Assembly (NCBI GenBank): GCA_013398275.1
Contig: VZSE01002186.1
Span: 564,429-628,428, forward strand
Direction of reading: 5' to 3'
DNA length: 64,000 bases
Source of the DNA: Promerops cafer
Lineage: Eukaryota; Chordata; Aves; Passeriformes; Nectariniidae
Every line of letters starts with the position of its first letter. Positions within the stretch are counted from its first letter, which is position 1. A program made the position numbers and the translations under genes. Below are positions 51,163-63,760 of this stretch, in pieces. The notes beneath the pieces were generated by a model. The model saw only the letters and a list, made by a program, of their open reading frames with translations, was not told the origin of the DNA and made no database searches.

Positions 51163-53289
51163 AGTAATCTATAAAACATGAATAAAAAGTTGTATTATTT
51201 CAAGCACAAGGTTCTCTGTCGTGTGACAATGTTTCATTTGCTGTTGATGTTGTATTGTTTGCTATATAATATTGTACACTTACAGACTGATACACTTCAT
51301 AGTCCTACTTTTGCAGCAGGACTGTCTTCTCAACATTTTGTTGAACATGATGCTTACTTCAGTTTCTCTATTTGCTTTCATTCTTTCAAAATTTCACATT
51401 TTCCTGGTCGTGGTTTCATGTGTTCTTAACTAACCACAGAGTATCTCATATCTTGTCAGCAATCTCTGTTAAATTTATAAAGTGTTTAAATAACAGATAT
51501 TTTTGCATAGCATGGAGTGAATGGGTAAGTGATGTTGGTGATACTTCCAAGTAACAAAACCCCACACACTAAGGATCTACTTGTCATCCCATCAAATGCT
51601 AGAGCTGGCTCCAGCAGCACACCCTATATCAACATGAACCACCCTGCCTGCCAGGAGCTGGGTGAGATGTAGTATGTAGTTGGCTGGTCACATTCACATA
51701 TGGTTGGCAGAATTCCCATAATCTTTTTGATATGCACAAATATATAAAATACACACTCCACCATACCCAAATCTGGTTTTACGGGTCTCAACTGGCAGTA
51801 CAGAACCTTACTGTTGGGATGATTTTTTCTTGCAGAGCATCTGCTTCTATTGTAACAGTGGTGTCTGAGATTTAAAGATTGGGTAGTGAAACCTGAGAAT
51901 TTTTTTTAATGTCACGATACATTGCTCAGTGTACTCAAATAGAAACACTAATAAAATATTTTATCACTGGAATGCTCTCATGTAACATTTCTAAATATCT
52001 ACATTAAAATATTTTTGTACAAAGAATGAGAGTCCTGCCATAGCTTTCCAGCAATAAGGATTTCTACATTACTGCCATGATTTTTGTAAAGTTAATAGCA
52101 GAGTTAGGAGAACAGAAGGAAATGAAGGGATAAGGAATAAGAATTCTGTTTGGGTTTGTAGTTATACATTTGCCATATTTATCCAGAAATTAACTGCTCT
52201 GGATTCCTCATTCCCTAGAAAGAGATAAATTACTGTATCTGGGGTAAATAAAGTATTAATTCCTGAGCCATGCCTCAGAAATATATCAGACATCTCAGAA
52301 GTGTTCCATCTTTTGAAAATGAAAGTCTGAATTTGGAACTAGATTCCCAAAGAAAAAAAATTACTTTTTTTTTTCTCCTGTTGAGATGATAACTTGTTAT
52401 TTTGTAAATCTAAGAAGTCCAACAAACCATGCTTTGTAGAAGATGGTTAAATAAGTTTTTGTGAAAATGCTTTGCAAGTTGGTCTTTCCGGGAGAGGACA
52501 CTGTAGAAATACAAACTCTTCTTGCTGCATTTCATTATAATAACACAAAGTATTTCACATAAGACATGGATTTTCTCTTTCTAAAGAATATCAATTATGC
52601 ATTAAATGTGTGGATATAAACTGCTGCTTTTAGAAGTGTTTGGTTTTATATTTAAAGAAAATCAGAAAACACTGGTGAGGTACAAAGTGATTTTGTTGTG
52701 AAAATGATTAAATATTGTTGTTTGAAGAGTTGTGTAAAATGACTTTTCATTAACATGCACATACCAGTCCTGTAGCAGACTTCTGTTTATGTGTAGAAGT
52801 CAGGTATGAAATATCAAGCTCATACCTTTGGATGATAATATCCAAATTCTTGATTCAGTAAATTTTTGGTTATTAAGAAAACAGTTTTATTCTTTTTGTT
52901 CTTCCTACAATTCTAAAAGGAGCAAGTATTTCTTAATGTGAGATCATAGCACTTAGAACTTTAAAAAAATTTCTACGTGGAAGTAAGACGGCAAATACTT
53001 GAAAGTGTATTTTAAATTTCATCTTCTGTGGTTTCCTTATTAATTCATTTGTGAATGAGCAAAAGGTTCAGATGAATTTTTTGTTATGCTAACAGGCCAA
53101 AGGACTTAACACAACTCCATGCAGTAATTTTTATGGGCTAATTTGTGTATGAAATGTCCATGAGCACCACACTCTGTGACAGCCAGGACTGAAATTTGCA
53201 TGTATGAAACAAGGTGAGACAGCGCCATAAAACACCTGCAGAAGCTGGTGCTCTGCTGAAGTTACAGAATCCTTTCCCTCCTCTTCTTG

Positions 53290-53720
53290 TGGAGCTGAGT
53301 GGGGTGTGAGCAGGCCCCCTCTCCCCTGCTCCCCTCCCGCCAGGCTGTCCGGCTGCAGGGGCGGCTTCCCTGCGCATCCCCGTGCGTGGAGCCTGCGGCA
53401 CAGCCGTGGGTTGGCTGCTGCAGGGCTGAAGGTGTCTGGTGTTCCTGTGCTTTCCTTGGCCATGCCACGTCACAACTGTGCTGACACTTTTAGCCTCTGT
53501 CTGGGGCGTTCATGTTCCAGGGGCCTTCCTTGGGAGCAGGGGGCTGTGGTTGGAGGTTCTGTGGTTCATGGGTCCCACGAATACCGAGCACCACAAGCCA
53601 AGGAGAGAGTATGGCTGGGTGGGGGTGTTGGGCAGTGCTGCTGATTGCAGGAATGATCAGCAGTCTCAGCAGGGCCAGAAGAGGTGAGGACTCCAATGTC
53701 TGCTTCTCCTCTGAATAAGG
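53290..53720. other. GC- and CpG-rich patch, unassigned
   Basis: The plus strand contains CTCCCGCC, TGTCCGGCTGCAGGGGCGG, CCTGCGCATCCCCGTGCG and CCTGCGGCACAGCCG within about 80 bases, well above the local CpG density. Overlapping open frames of about 110 codons occur on both strands, as expected of GC-rich non-coding DNA. A promoter, an enhancer or a decayed repeat are all possible. Confidence 0.4.
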
Positions 53721-56223
53721 ACCCTGGGGCTGGAAACTGGACAGAGGCGCATTGATGAGGAAAGTGTGAAGGCTGGTGAGAAAGATACCTTTCATACAGG
53801 AGAGCCGTGGTTTGAAAGCAGGCAGGAATTTTGTTTAAAGTAGAAACAGCTGCTTTACAACTTGGCACTGAGGAGGCTTTTCATCTGGGTGGGGATGGCA
53901 GTGCTGCTGGGCACCAGCAATTCCCATAGGATTTGGTGAGGACAGGGTGCTCCAAGCATTGACTTCTGTTCATGGAAATCCTTAAGTTAAAAAGAGCCAG
54001 AAGAGGTGGAGCTGAATTCCCCACACAAAACACTGGGTAATTGTATCCATGGTTATTAACACCCTTCAGCCAGAACTTAGATTTTGCTTGGCACCTTTTG
54101 CCTCAGCTGACTCTTGAGCTGGCCTAGGAATTAGCAGCTGGTTGTGTGAGACCCGGCCCATTCACTCCCAGCTTCCTGCAGCTGCTTCCCTCCTCCTGAG
54201 CTGCAGCCTCCCCACTCCAGCCTTTGGAAAATAACCAACTTCCTTAGGTCACCACACCTGAAGGTGAAAAGAGCAACTGAGGAAGCAAAAGACACCACTT
54301 AAATGCCATCAGGAAGCTGTGGTGCTGTGTGGGTGCCAGGGAACGAGCGGCCTCGGTGCCGCCAGCCGGGAAATGGCCCTGGGCCATCCTCCCCTCTGCT
54401 TTCCACGCAGGGAGCAAAGGTTATTGCACCACTCCACACGTTGCTGTTTGGTGTTCTCTCTTTTAATGAGGATGATTTCCAATCCAATGCAAACACAAAC
54501 TTTTAGAGGTAGTGAGTGTAAACCACAGGCAGCCTCAGGAAGAGACGCTTGAGAGACTTTCTATATGCTGCCTCAGTCAGGCTTTTCTTGAGCCAGTGAT
54601 GCAGCTGAGTTGCCCCTTGAAGTGCTCACAGTTCCACTGTTGAACAGGGTGAGGGGCTGGAGTGCAAACAGCTGAACTAACAAAATGGCTTAATGCTCCT
54701 GTGAACTTTATTTAAAATATTTGAAATTAAATCATATTTTTAAATGTGTTAGCATTGTAGGATGAAAAATTTAAGATGCAAATTAATTTTATTGAATTGT
54801 TACCCTACAAACTGGAATGATTAGTATATTTTAGCAAGATAACTAACTATAATTCTAGACAAATCACTAGATTCATGAGAATAATTGTCCTGACACATTG
54901 TAAAGGTTACAATAGAGAGGCTGGGCCTACCAATCTCTCTCAGCCCCCTCGGAATAAGTACCTTTCGCACTCTGTTATCTTCCTTTTTTTCATGTAGGAA
55001 AAGCAACTGGAGAATACAGCTGATGATACTCACAAGAAAACAAAATTGGCATTTATCAGTATGATCTTAAAGCATCTAATAGGCTGTTTCTTGGAGGAGA
55101 AAAGTTGAAAATTAGAACACCAAAGCAAATTAGATAAGAATGAGCAGACTTCAAAACCAATTTTCAATATGAGGACATTAAAGAAACATCTGTTCTCAAA
55201 AGTGTCTCTGGTAAAACCCCCTCACTTCACTGAGCCCAGACCCAGCATTTTCATTTGGTATGGGAGATCATATTCCTCAGTACAACAAGCCCTTTCCTAT
55301 GTCCTTCATCCCAGCTACTGAACAGCAAACATCCTTTTAGCAAAGGGGCCCATCAGGCTGCTCTTCACCTCCTTGGGTAACAGCAGTGAAGAGTTTGGGA
55401 TTTTGTGAAAGGACTTCTTGGGCTTATCTTAGAGCTAGTGAAAATTAAGCTGGGCAGCTGTCCCTGCCACAGGATGACCCATTACCTGGGTTTAACCCCT
55501 TCTGGGGATGCTTTTCATTGCAAAGGACACACCAAGTAAAGGAGAAAGCTCAATCACACAATCTATGCACCATGCTCTGAACAGAATACCAAACAGAGAA
55601 CAGCTAATGCAGGGTCAGTAGAAAAGAAGGTGCACCTGCATGGAAATTGCTACTGCTAGATAATTTGGCTGCTCTGGATTCAAAGAGCCAAATCTACTGA
55701 GCTCAGCCATGTTTACTGTTGGAAGCACAGATGCAGCTATTTAGCAAATAAAAGTACTAGGTAGGGGGAGACATGATGATTTTGAGACCCTAGCAAAAGC
55801 AGTGCTGGCTGGAGAAAGCTAACTCATTAATGTTTGGCATGTTTCTTGTGGGAAGTGCAGGTTGTTTGTGCCACGATTACACAGTTGTGCCTGGTGTGTC
55901 ACTGATCTCAGGGGAATGGAAAACTGGTGCTCTAACCCAAAGAACCTGCTTACCTCAGAAAAAAGCTCTGTAACCTGTGCTTGGGGAGCTCTTAATACAA
56001 GAAGGATGTCACATTACTGCAATAACTACAGGCTTCAATGCTGGACTTGATCTAATTGAGGTATATTAAAGTCAATAAGGCTGATTCAGAGCTCCCAGAG
56101 AGAGCACCAGTGGGCTCTCACCAGCTAGGTCCAAGTCTGGGGTAAGCCTCAATTCTCCTATCCCCATTTTCACTCACCTTCTGTGTGCCCTGACTCAGGC
56201 CTCATGCTTCCTCACCCTTCTCC

Positions 56224-56259
56224 TAATTGTAAAAAGCAGCATAATTGTAAAAAGCAGCA
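56224..56259. repeat. 18-bp perfect tandem duplication
   Basis: TAATTGTAAAAAGCAGCA occurs at 56224-56241 and is repeated without change at 56242-56259. Confidence 0.95.
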
Positions 56260-59200
56260 ATCTCAGACTCTAAATCTCCTCTTGTCCCAAATCTGACACC
56301 TTCCTGCTCTAGAAATGTATGTCCCAGTAGCCCTGTGACACAGAGAAGAGGAACTGCCCACCTGAGGACGCAGCCCCCAACCTCTGCCTTACCGAAGGTG
56401 CTGATGCTGCTCAGGTAAGCTGCTGGCCCTCTGCAGGCTCTGGCTGGCACAGGTTTGTGGGCTGGACAAAGATGTTGCTGTGCCTCTGTTAAACAGAAAG
56501 CAAATGGGACTCTCCTCAGGTTGGTTTCACGCTGCAGCAGTGTGTGTGTGTCATAAGGAAATCTGCAGTCTGTTGGTCTTTCCATTTGGGGATGTAAGAA
56601 AGAGTATCTGATGTTTGTCCTACGTGCCTGTGTGTGCCAAACTACTAACCTGATTTTCTACTTCTTTGTTGCTGTGTGAATAGCTGAGAACTCTCCAGAG
56701 CAATACTGAAATAATTCACAGTCTTACAATTGGATTTAAATTTCTAGAGGAAACAAGGCTATGTGGTAACAAAAAGGATACCTTTTACTACTGCTTCTGG
56801 AAATCTCACTGCTATCACCAACTCAACTCTTTTCCTCAAACAGCTGTTATTTGGAATTTCCCTAATAAAAAGAAGAGGTAGGTGTTTCCAATACAAGGTT
56901 ATTAGCAAAGAATGTATTGGTTTCTTCAAAAAGGCCAGGAATGCTCAGTGCATTCTAGGTGTGTTGGTTTAGAACAGGAAGCAGGTTATTATTTAACTTG
57001 CTTTTTACTGTGAAGTGCAGGAAGAAACTTTGGCATTTTGACAGAAATGTGATTTGACACAGTGATGGGCTGAAGGTCTTGCTTTTGGCACTATAATACT
57101 TTTCTGGAATTATTCCTATCATTCTGGCAGATATATGTCTGAAAAGGGACTGCATTTGAGTGACAATGTGTCTGGCTATTAAATTTTCTAACTGTACAGG
57201 AGTGACGTGTTATTTGGCAGCAACTTTAATAGTCTCGAGCATGTGACACTGCTCTAGCAAGAATAAATGTAATACAAGCTGACAAAGCAGAGAAGACAAA
57301 GTGTCTGGCATCACACATAGGTCTCACTGTGTAACCAGGAGAGCTTCAGGACCAGACTGCTGAGTGTTGCACACATTTGGATTCCACCGTTGAAGTATTG
57401 AGAACTCCACCTAGCCAAGGCCAAATATTAAAGTCAGACCCAATGCTAATGACTTCACACCTTCAGAGCATGAACATCATGCAGGCTGAGAAAATAGTTG
57501 CCAGAAATTTCAAGACGGGCTGATGTTGCTCTTTGTCTCTCTAGGTGCCTTTGCTGGGCTCCTAAATATTACTGCCTGCTTCTCCCATTACTTTTCACGC
57601 TGCTACTTCATGAAGGCGAATTACTTAATAATACTTTTTAAAAAAACAAAAAAAGGCCCTATTTTGGACATTGATAAATTTCTCTCTTCAGATATCAAGC
57701 TCATATTTAATAATGTTGCAATTTCTTGACTGCCCTAACAAGTAGAAATGCAGGTGCAACTGAAGCATTCTTACTGAAGTTTTACTAAATTTCCATACTT
57801 GCTTAAATATATGAAACTTTCATTAATACCTATTCCAAAAGTGAGTATCGATGTAACAGATAAGTTTTTTTATTTGTCACTTTAAAGCAGTTCTTGTCTT
57901 CTCGGGACTCCTTTGCTGCTCACAGACCCAACTGGTAACAGCAAAACCATTGTGATTACAAATATTGGAAATGTTTTCAAACAGCACTGACAGCTTTGCT
58001 ATTGCCAGGCTGCTAAGCCCCATGTATCCTCATGTATCTGGCATCTACAGCAATATAAAAATCACCTAAATGTCAATAAAAATGAACCACATATTCTAGT
58101 CCTCTCCATTTTTTTTTACAATAGGAGTGTAACCAGGTTGTCTTCCCTGCCACAGATACGATTTTGCTAGGCTTTCCTTAATCAGTAGACAGAACTGCTT
58201 GACTGTAATAAAAATTAATAGATAGTCTTTACCATGAATGTTTCTTCAGTGAGAAGCAAATTGAGAATGGCTAAAAGTGACAATATTTTCTTAAAATGGT
58301 ATGAAAAACACTGAGCCATGACACATAAAGAAGTCAAGATACTTTGATCAAGCTGAAAACAAGAAAATTTATCAGTCCGGGTAAGAATAGCTAATCTTCT
58401 GCCCATGCAAACATTTTAAACCAGACCTCTTGAAGCTGCTGCTTGTAAGCAGCTGCTTCTTATTCCCTAGGAAAGTGTGTATTTCTCATCCTCAGGACCT
58501 GCTTAATTGGAGAGGACTGCAGAGGAGAAAACGTTCATCATGCCAAGATGCTGTATGAGTGGAGAAATCTAGAGTTTATATTGTTATTTATTAATATCTA
58601 GTACTTGAATATGAAGATTCAGAATTTTATAGACAGTCAGAGAAGACTCCATCCTCCTAAGCTGAAAGTTTTCTTTTTCCCCAGGTTTTCTTGAGGTTTT
58701 CTCTAACATTAGTCATCTTGGTAAGAAATTTCAGGGTCCAAGGGAAGTCTTTCTGAATAGGGGCCTGGTTTAGTTTTCTCCCATCGGAAATATAAACTAG
58801 AAGTTATTTTAAATATGTTGAAAACTCTAGATAAGGGGTTTTCTGTTTGATTAATTGATCAAAAACTGTATTTTAGAGAACTCGAGTTAACTTCTGGCTC
58901 TAAGCTGGCTGTTTGCTCCTCAGTTCATGAATTGAGTGAGAAAATCCAGAGAGCCATAGGTACCTAAAGCAGAATAAAGTTTTTAACCAGATTTTATTAA
59001 TGCATGTGCCCAAGTCTTGTGCCATTGTTGTGATCTAGCTGTCTGATAGAAAGAAATGCCAACTATCAGACATACAGAAAGTGTGAGTTCTGCTTTGACA
59101 GAGATTCAGGAAAGGTTGAGTGGGTTTTTATTCCTTCACTTTGCTATGTTATTTACTGGTGGTCTGTTGGTTTGGTTTATTTTATTATTTCAAATTCAGG

Positions 59201-59361
59201 CGTTCCTCTTCAAGTGAAATTCTGGTTTTATGGAAGCTATTGAGAATGCCTGCATACTTTTTTCACTGCTACCTTGCTTTCCTTAGTCATCCCTGTTCCC
59301 AGAGTCTTGACATATAACTACTCAAAATCCAAAGGTAAGATTTTTTTATTAGGGTGCCAGA

Positions 59362-59762
59362 TGTGCCTCTGTGTCCAGAGGAGGGCAGCGAGGCTGGTGA
59401 GGGGCTTGGAGCACAAGCCCTGTGAGGAACAACTGAGGGAGCTGGGGGTGTTTAGCCTGGAGAAAAGGAGACTCAGAGGTGACCTCATCACTCTCTACAA
59501 CTCCCTGAAAAGTGGCTGTAGTCAGGTGGGGTTGGTCTCTTTCTCCAGGCAGCAATTACAGAATGAGAGGGCACAGTCTTAAGCTGCACCAAGGGAAATA
59601 CAGGTTGGATATTAGGAAAAAAATTTTTTACAGAAAGAGTGATAAAGTACTGGAATGGGCTGCCCGGGGAGGTGGTGGAGTCACCATCCCTGGATGTGTT
59701 TAAAAAAGACTGGATGTGGTACTCAGTGCCATGGTTTGGTTGCCAACCTAGTGATTCTGTGA
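59362..59762 (+). mobile_element. CR1 LINE 3' fragment, relatively little diverged
   Basis: The CR1 sense blocks are well preserved: GAGGGCAGCGAGGCTGGTGA, GGGAGCTGGGGGTGTTTAGC, CTGGAGAAAAGGAGACTCAG, GACCTCATCACTCTCTACAA, GGCTGCCCGGGGAGGTGGTG, GAGTCACCATCCCTGGATGT and ACTCAGTGCCATGGTTTGGT. Near the end, about 45 bases seem to be deleted: the GTTTGGTTG block jumps to CCAACCTAGTGATTCTGTG. The 102-codon open frame at 59274-59582 is a relic of this element's ORF region and ends at a stop. Confidence 0.96.
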
Positions 59763-61380
59763 AAACTAAAGAAGATTAGGAATTTTGAGTCAAAGCCAAT
59801 TTTGAATTGATCACACTGCTCTGTGTGCATGTGAGCACACAATGCATATCTATGAATTTATTATTCTCCAAGGTGGGTGGAGAGCAAAGAAAGAGACCCA
59901 TCCCTTTTTGACTAACCTTGTCTGTCACACAGAGGATGTCACTCTGTCCTTCATTTGCAAGGGCTGATGAGGAGCAGATGCTGTGTGCAATGGGCTTCTC
60001 TGTGCGAAACAGTGGGTCTGAACAGAGAGCTGTGCTAGGGGTTATATTCTTAGACCCAGCAGTCACTTTCTTTGGCTTCATTCTTTATCAGGCCAAATGA
60101 GCTTGTGAGGTTTCACACTGTCCTCTGAAAGAAAAGCAAGTGGAATCCCTGAGATTTTTGAATCCACTTCCAGTGATGATCAGGTGGCCAAGGTGTTTCG
60201 ACTTCACACGACTCTGAGACATCCAAGTTTCTCCCTTGCAAAAGAGGTGTGCTTTGCTGCAAGTCAACTTTTAAAGCATTATTGCATTTTTAAGTCATAT
60301 TCATGAAGTTTTTCTTCAAGGATTATCCCTGTTGCTTAGATTCCATTTATACAGGGTCAGTATTTTTAATCTGACTTTTGAACAAATCCAAGCAGTTTAT
60401 TAGGGAGAATTATTTTTAGGGAGAATTCACAGAATTTTATTTAAAAGCTAGTGAAGTTCCTACATAATGACTTTGAAAATTAAAACATCTTTGTCTGGAT
60501 TCACACTACAGAAAAAAAAAAAATTCTTCCTGTTCAGTAAAGAAATCAACTCTTTTCCTTGTCATCACATGACAGCAGTAGCTGTAGGGTTACCTGGAGA
60601 CCTGCTCACTGTGAATGAAAATAAGTGGGGCAGTACACTAGCAGCAGTAACACCAAAAGATCCATTAACAAAATGTTTGCTTGGAACAGTTTAAACACCA
60701 CAAATTGCATTATCTTGTGGAAAGTTGATACAGTAGCTTGCCAGGAAACAATCTGAACATCCAAATATTTCCCCTAATGCCTGATATTCACAATACAGCA
60801 AAAAATCTCACATCCAGGGTATAGAGTTCAGCCTTTTTGGATACATGTTCGTGCAAGGCAGCTGTCACCCTAAAGGAGCTCCTTGAGGAAGCTTCTCCAG
60901 GATGCTGCTGCTTGCCTGAGCTGTGGCTCTCTGCCTGGGACACGGGCAGGGGAGATGTGGCCATGGCTAAGGATGTGCCCATAACTGAGGTGGTCAGTGC
61001 CAAGTGCCTGTGGATGGACTCCTGGGCACCTCTGCAGCAGGTGTGATGGATGCCCCGGATACCGTGCTGGTGGGCATCCTTCAGCAAATACTGCCAGGAC
61101 TTGCCCAGGTGGATTTGCACCCCAGTGGAACAGCTCAAATCTGCAGGTTCCCCATGGACCAAGATGTCTTCTGGTTTATTTGCTACTTACCTGAGCCAAG
61201 AGAGCTTGGCTTTCCCTGATAAAATGGGAGGAGCCTCTTTAGAGGTGAAAATGTCAGAGAGCAATGAAATTGCAAACTGACCTTTATGATAGTTCTAGTC
61301 TGTTTTCTTTTTTTAAAAAATAGAAGTTGTAGCTGTATATGCATTAGGGGAAAAAGTGGCACATTTGCCTGTGGAGTCAA

Positions 61381-61418
61381 ACTTTATATAAATTTACAGT
61401 TTGAAATTTATATAAAGT
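61381..61418. repeat. Perfect 15-bp inverted repeat (hairpin)
   Basis: ACTTTATATAAATTT (61381-61395) is followed after an 8-base spacer by its exact reverse complement, AAATTTATATAAAGT (61404-61418). Either strand can fold into a 15-bp stem, which is all A/T apart from the terminal A-C to G-T end. Confidence 0.97.
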
Positions 61419-61522
61419 GCTTATACCTTTACAGTTTATAATTAAAGTTTTTAGCCCCGGGAAAAAAAAGGAAAGAATCACTTCCCTTAGCCCAGTTATG
61501 CTGCTCAGGGATTTACAAAATG

Positions 61523-61545
61523 AAAAAAAAAAAAAAAAAAAAAAA
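61523..61545 (+). repeat. (A)23 homopolymer tract
   Basis: Twenty-three consecutive adenines lie about 105 bases after the hairpin. No target-site duplication or recognisable retroposed sequence was found immediately upstream, so a processed-pseudogene tail is not supported. Confidence 0.95.
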
Positions 61546-61788
61546 GGTGGTTTCAAGGACATCTATTTTCTTTGCAGAAGTGGTAATTAATATTCTGCAC
61601 TAAGTGGATTTGACAGGTGCAACATGCTGACTGAGAAAATTGTGCCATCATCTTTTAGAGTTCTGTACAAGAGCAAATGCTGACTTCACAAACTGTGCTT
61701 GGTTTTGTTAGGCTGGGTTCTATGTAAAGGCAGAAAGTCTTGGAAAGTGATTTAGAAGGTGAATATTCACTTTGGCCTGGATTTTTAA

Positions 61789-62196
61789 ATGGGCAACTCT
61801 AGGGGCAGAGTGGCTCTTTCCATAACTTCATTCTTGGACCACTTTTCCAAAAAGAGGAAAGTGTTGCATGACTCACCTTTTTTTCTTCTACATTTAGCAC
61901 TTTTTGGGTTGCACAGAAACAGTTTAAATACCCCAAAGTCTGAATCTCCTATTTATTCTCACTCAGGCAGCTTTAAAGATCTGAAGATACTGTTGCTCAG
62001 TGGAAATGTCAGGCATGCCAGCACTGAGCCACAGTTTCTCAAGACAGTCACATTCTATAAAACGAAGCTTCTTCATTTAAAAATGGTCCTTGTTTCTAGC
62101 TTGAAAGAAAGCATACAAACTCTGAACAAGTTGCACCAGGTTAAACTACGGAAAATCAATGATAGATTGTTAGGAAAAATATCTAAGGAACAGTGA
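61789..62196 (+). other. 135-codon open frame, unidentified, probably chance
   Basis: The frame begins at an ATG directly after an in-frame TAA and runs 408 bases in AT-rich DNA. The peptide has a basic, possibly helical C-terminal third (SSLKESIQTLNKLHQVKLRK) and an N-terminal GNSRGRVALS, with no recognised domain. By a rough stop-codon estimate, an open frame this long is not exceptional in 64 kb read in six frames. It is not called as a gene. Confidence 0.15.
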
Positions 62197-63760
62197 GGAT
62201 ATTGTTTGAAAGACAAAGTTAAGAAAAGGGGAAAATATCCTTTTCTTATTTATCATCATGTAAAATATCTACTAAAAGACTATCACTCTGTTTCAAGACC
62301 AAGAGACATACTTCTCAACAAGTAATTTTAAAAAGTAACAAATGACAAAAACTGTGAAATGAAACCTGACTACAGGTTAGACCTACAACAACCTAAATTT
62401 TTATAATCTCTGGAAGACTAAAAAGGCTTATTTACTATGCCTCAGTGGCATCCCACTAGGCAATCCCAGCCTATTTGTTGAAAATTGACACTAAAACAAT
62501 TTTCAAGATTACAGAAAGCATCATGCATATATTGTTCTAAACACATTTAATTGCAATTTGGTTTTTTGCATGTTAGTTGCTAAAAGCCTGAGAATGTTCT
62601 TTAATAAGAATAAAGCTTTCCCATACAAATAACTTTGACAGCATTGTACTTTTCAGTTTTTAATAACAGCTGTTCAACCAAACTTTTATAATTCAAAAAG
62701 TACAAAGCAGGATTGGTATTGGGGAGGATCATAAACTTACGTGCTAGAGCTTTTTATTGATGGAAGGCTCAATGTGCACACTATCTTCTAAATGCCGACT
62801 TTGATTTTTTCCCTATTATATCAGGTAATTGGTGCATTACTGGATCAAGGCTGATAGACCTGGTGTGTCATACAATAGCTTACTCTTGCCTAAAGAGGAA
62901 AGCTGCCAGGATCTCTGGTGGCCATGTCATTCCTCCAAAGTCTCATATTCTAGTGCTTCTGTCAAAAAAGCACATATACATCCCCAACCTGTGGACCAAG
63001 TCCAAAGCTTTATTGGCCCCACACTTTCCAAAATGAGAAACAGGTTTTCCTGTTAAATTATTTATCCACATTCTCTCTAAAATACTTATGGGCCACTAAG
63101 AAAACATGAATACTGCACAGCACTGTGCTATCCTCATGTTGGAGTGTTTCTTAGAAATACTCAATACTGCAATTCTTATCAACAATCCCTGGTGTCACAG
63201 AGATCAGACCCTGGGTTTGAGGCAGACTTGGTTTCTTTTAGCTTGAGCTGCGTGATCCTGGACAGGGACTCTGAATAAAGAAATCCCCGTGCCTTCATAC
63301 CCTCACTGTCCCTGCACAAGATCTTCACGTGCCCTATGTGCACCTCTTGATCCAATAGAAATTTATGATCTGGGATCTTCCAGCACCTCATTGGATTCTT
63401 TATCCATGTCCACATGGACATGCCATTAACTGCTCTTATCTTTCAGCTTGGTGCAGCCTTGGGACCCTCTTTTCTGTTACTGGATACCAAGGTCTCAGCC
63501 CTTATCTGACAGTATCCAGTCTTTCTCTGTTTCCTCCCCTGTGAGACAGCCATGGTGACAAAGGGAGCTCATTTCAAGTTCACCTATAGTGTTTTGTGCA
63601 GGGTCTACTCGTGCTAAGTTGTAAGCAAGTTACAATTAAATTTAAGCCTATGCATTTCTCATATTCTATAAGTAAATATATTTTAATCCCAAACAGAGAG
63701 ACACCTAAAGAGGAAAATACCATACTGTGTAAGCCTTTGATTTTTGCTTTTGTTGTAGTA

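Larger units (their letters stand above)
1..51180 (+). other. SH3KBP1: SH3KBP1 gene body, 3' half (10 of its exons, introns and 3' UTR)
   Basis: Ten exons at 15120-15221, 19204-19255, 23034-23114, 25994-26156, 30955-31040, 41900-42009, 43308-43433, 46353-46624, 48024-48087 and 50146-50187 join in frame to 365 codons and a stop. All introns begin GT and end AG. The product matches the C-terminal half of CIN85, an endocytic and signalling adaptor that binds CBL, endophilins and capping protein at the plasma membrane and endosomes. The paralogue CD2AP was considered. The strings GVFPDNFVKLLP, PPPPSAPVIKQG, PSQSLTS and NSPSLFGTEGKPK fit CIN85 and not CD2AP. The exons for SH3-1, SH3-2 and the first half of SH3-3 are not in the window, so the gene starts upstream. 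The 3' limit is set at a tandem poly(A) signal near 51160 and is uncertain. Confidence 0.96.
50188..51180 (+). other. SH3KBP1: SH3KBP1 3' UTR (short and long versions possible)
   Basis: No open frame continues after the stop. The first poly(A) signal (50507) would give a 3' UTR of about 340 bases and is followed by T-rich DNA suitable as a downstream element. A second, tandem signal at 51153-51162 would give about 1 kb. The stretch between includes a GC-richer block at about 50820-51000. Which end is used cannot be decided from sequence. Confidence 0.7.

Noticed and set aside
53131..53868. Several overlapping 100-112-codon frames on both strands
   Set aside because: Simultaneous openness on both strands is a by-product of high GC and low stop-codon density. 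No homology or splice structure is visible.
59274..59582. 102-codon plus-strand frame as a possible gene
   Set aside because: Most of it lies inside a truncated CR1 element and reads its 3' part.
61500..61545. Poly(A) tract as the tail of a processed pseudogene or SINE
   Set aside because: No coding or SINE-like body upstream and no flanking target duplication could be found.
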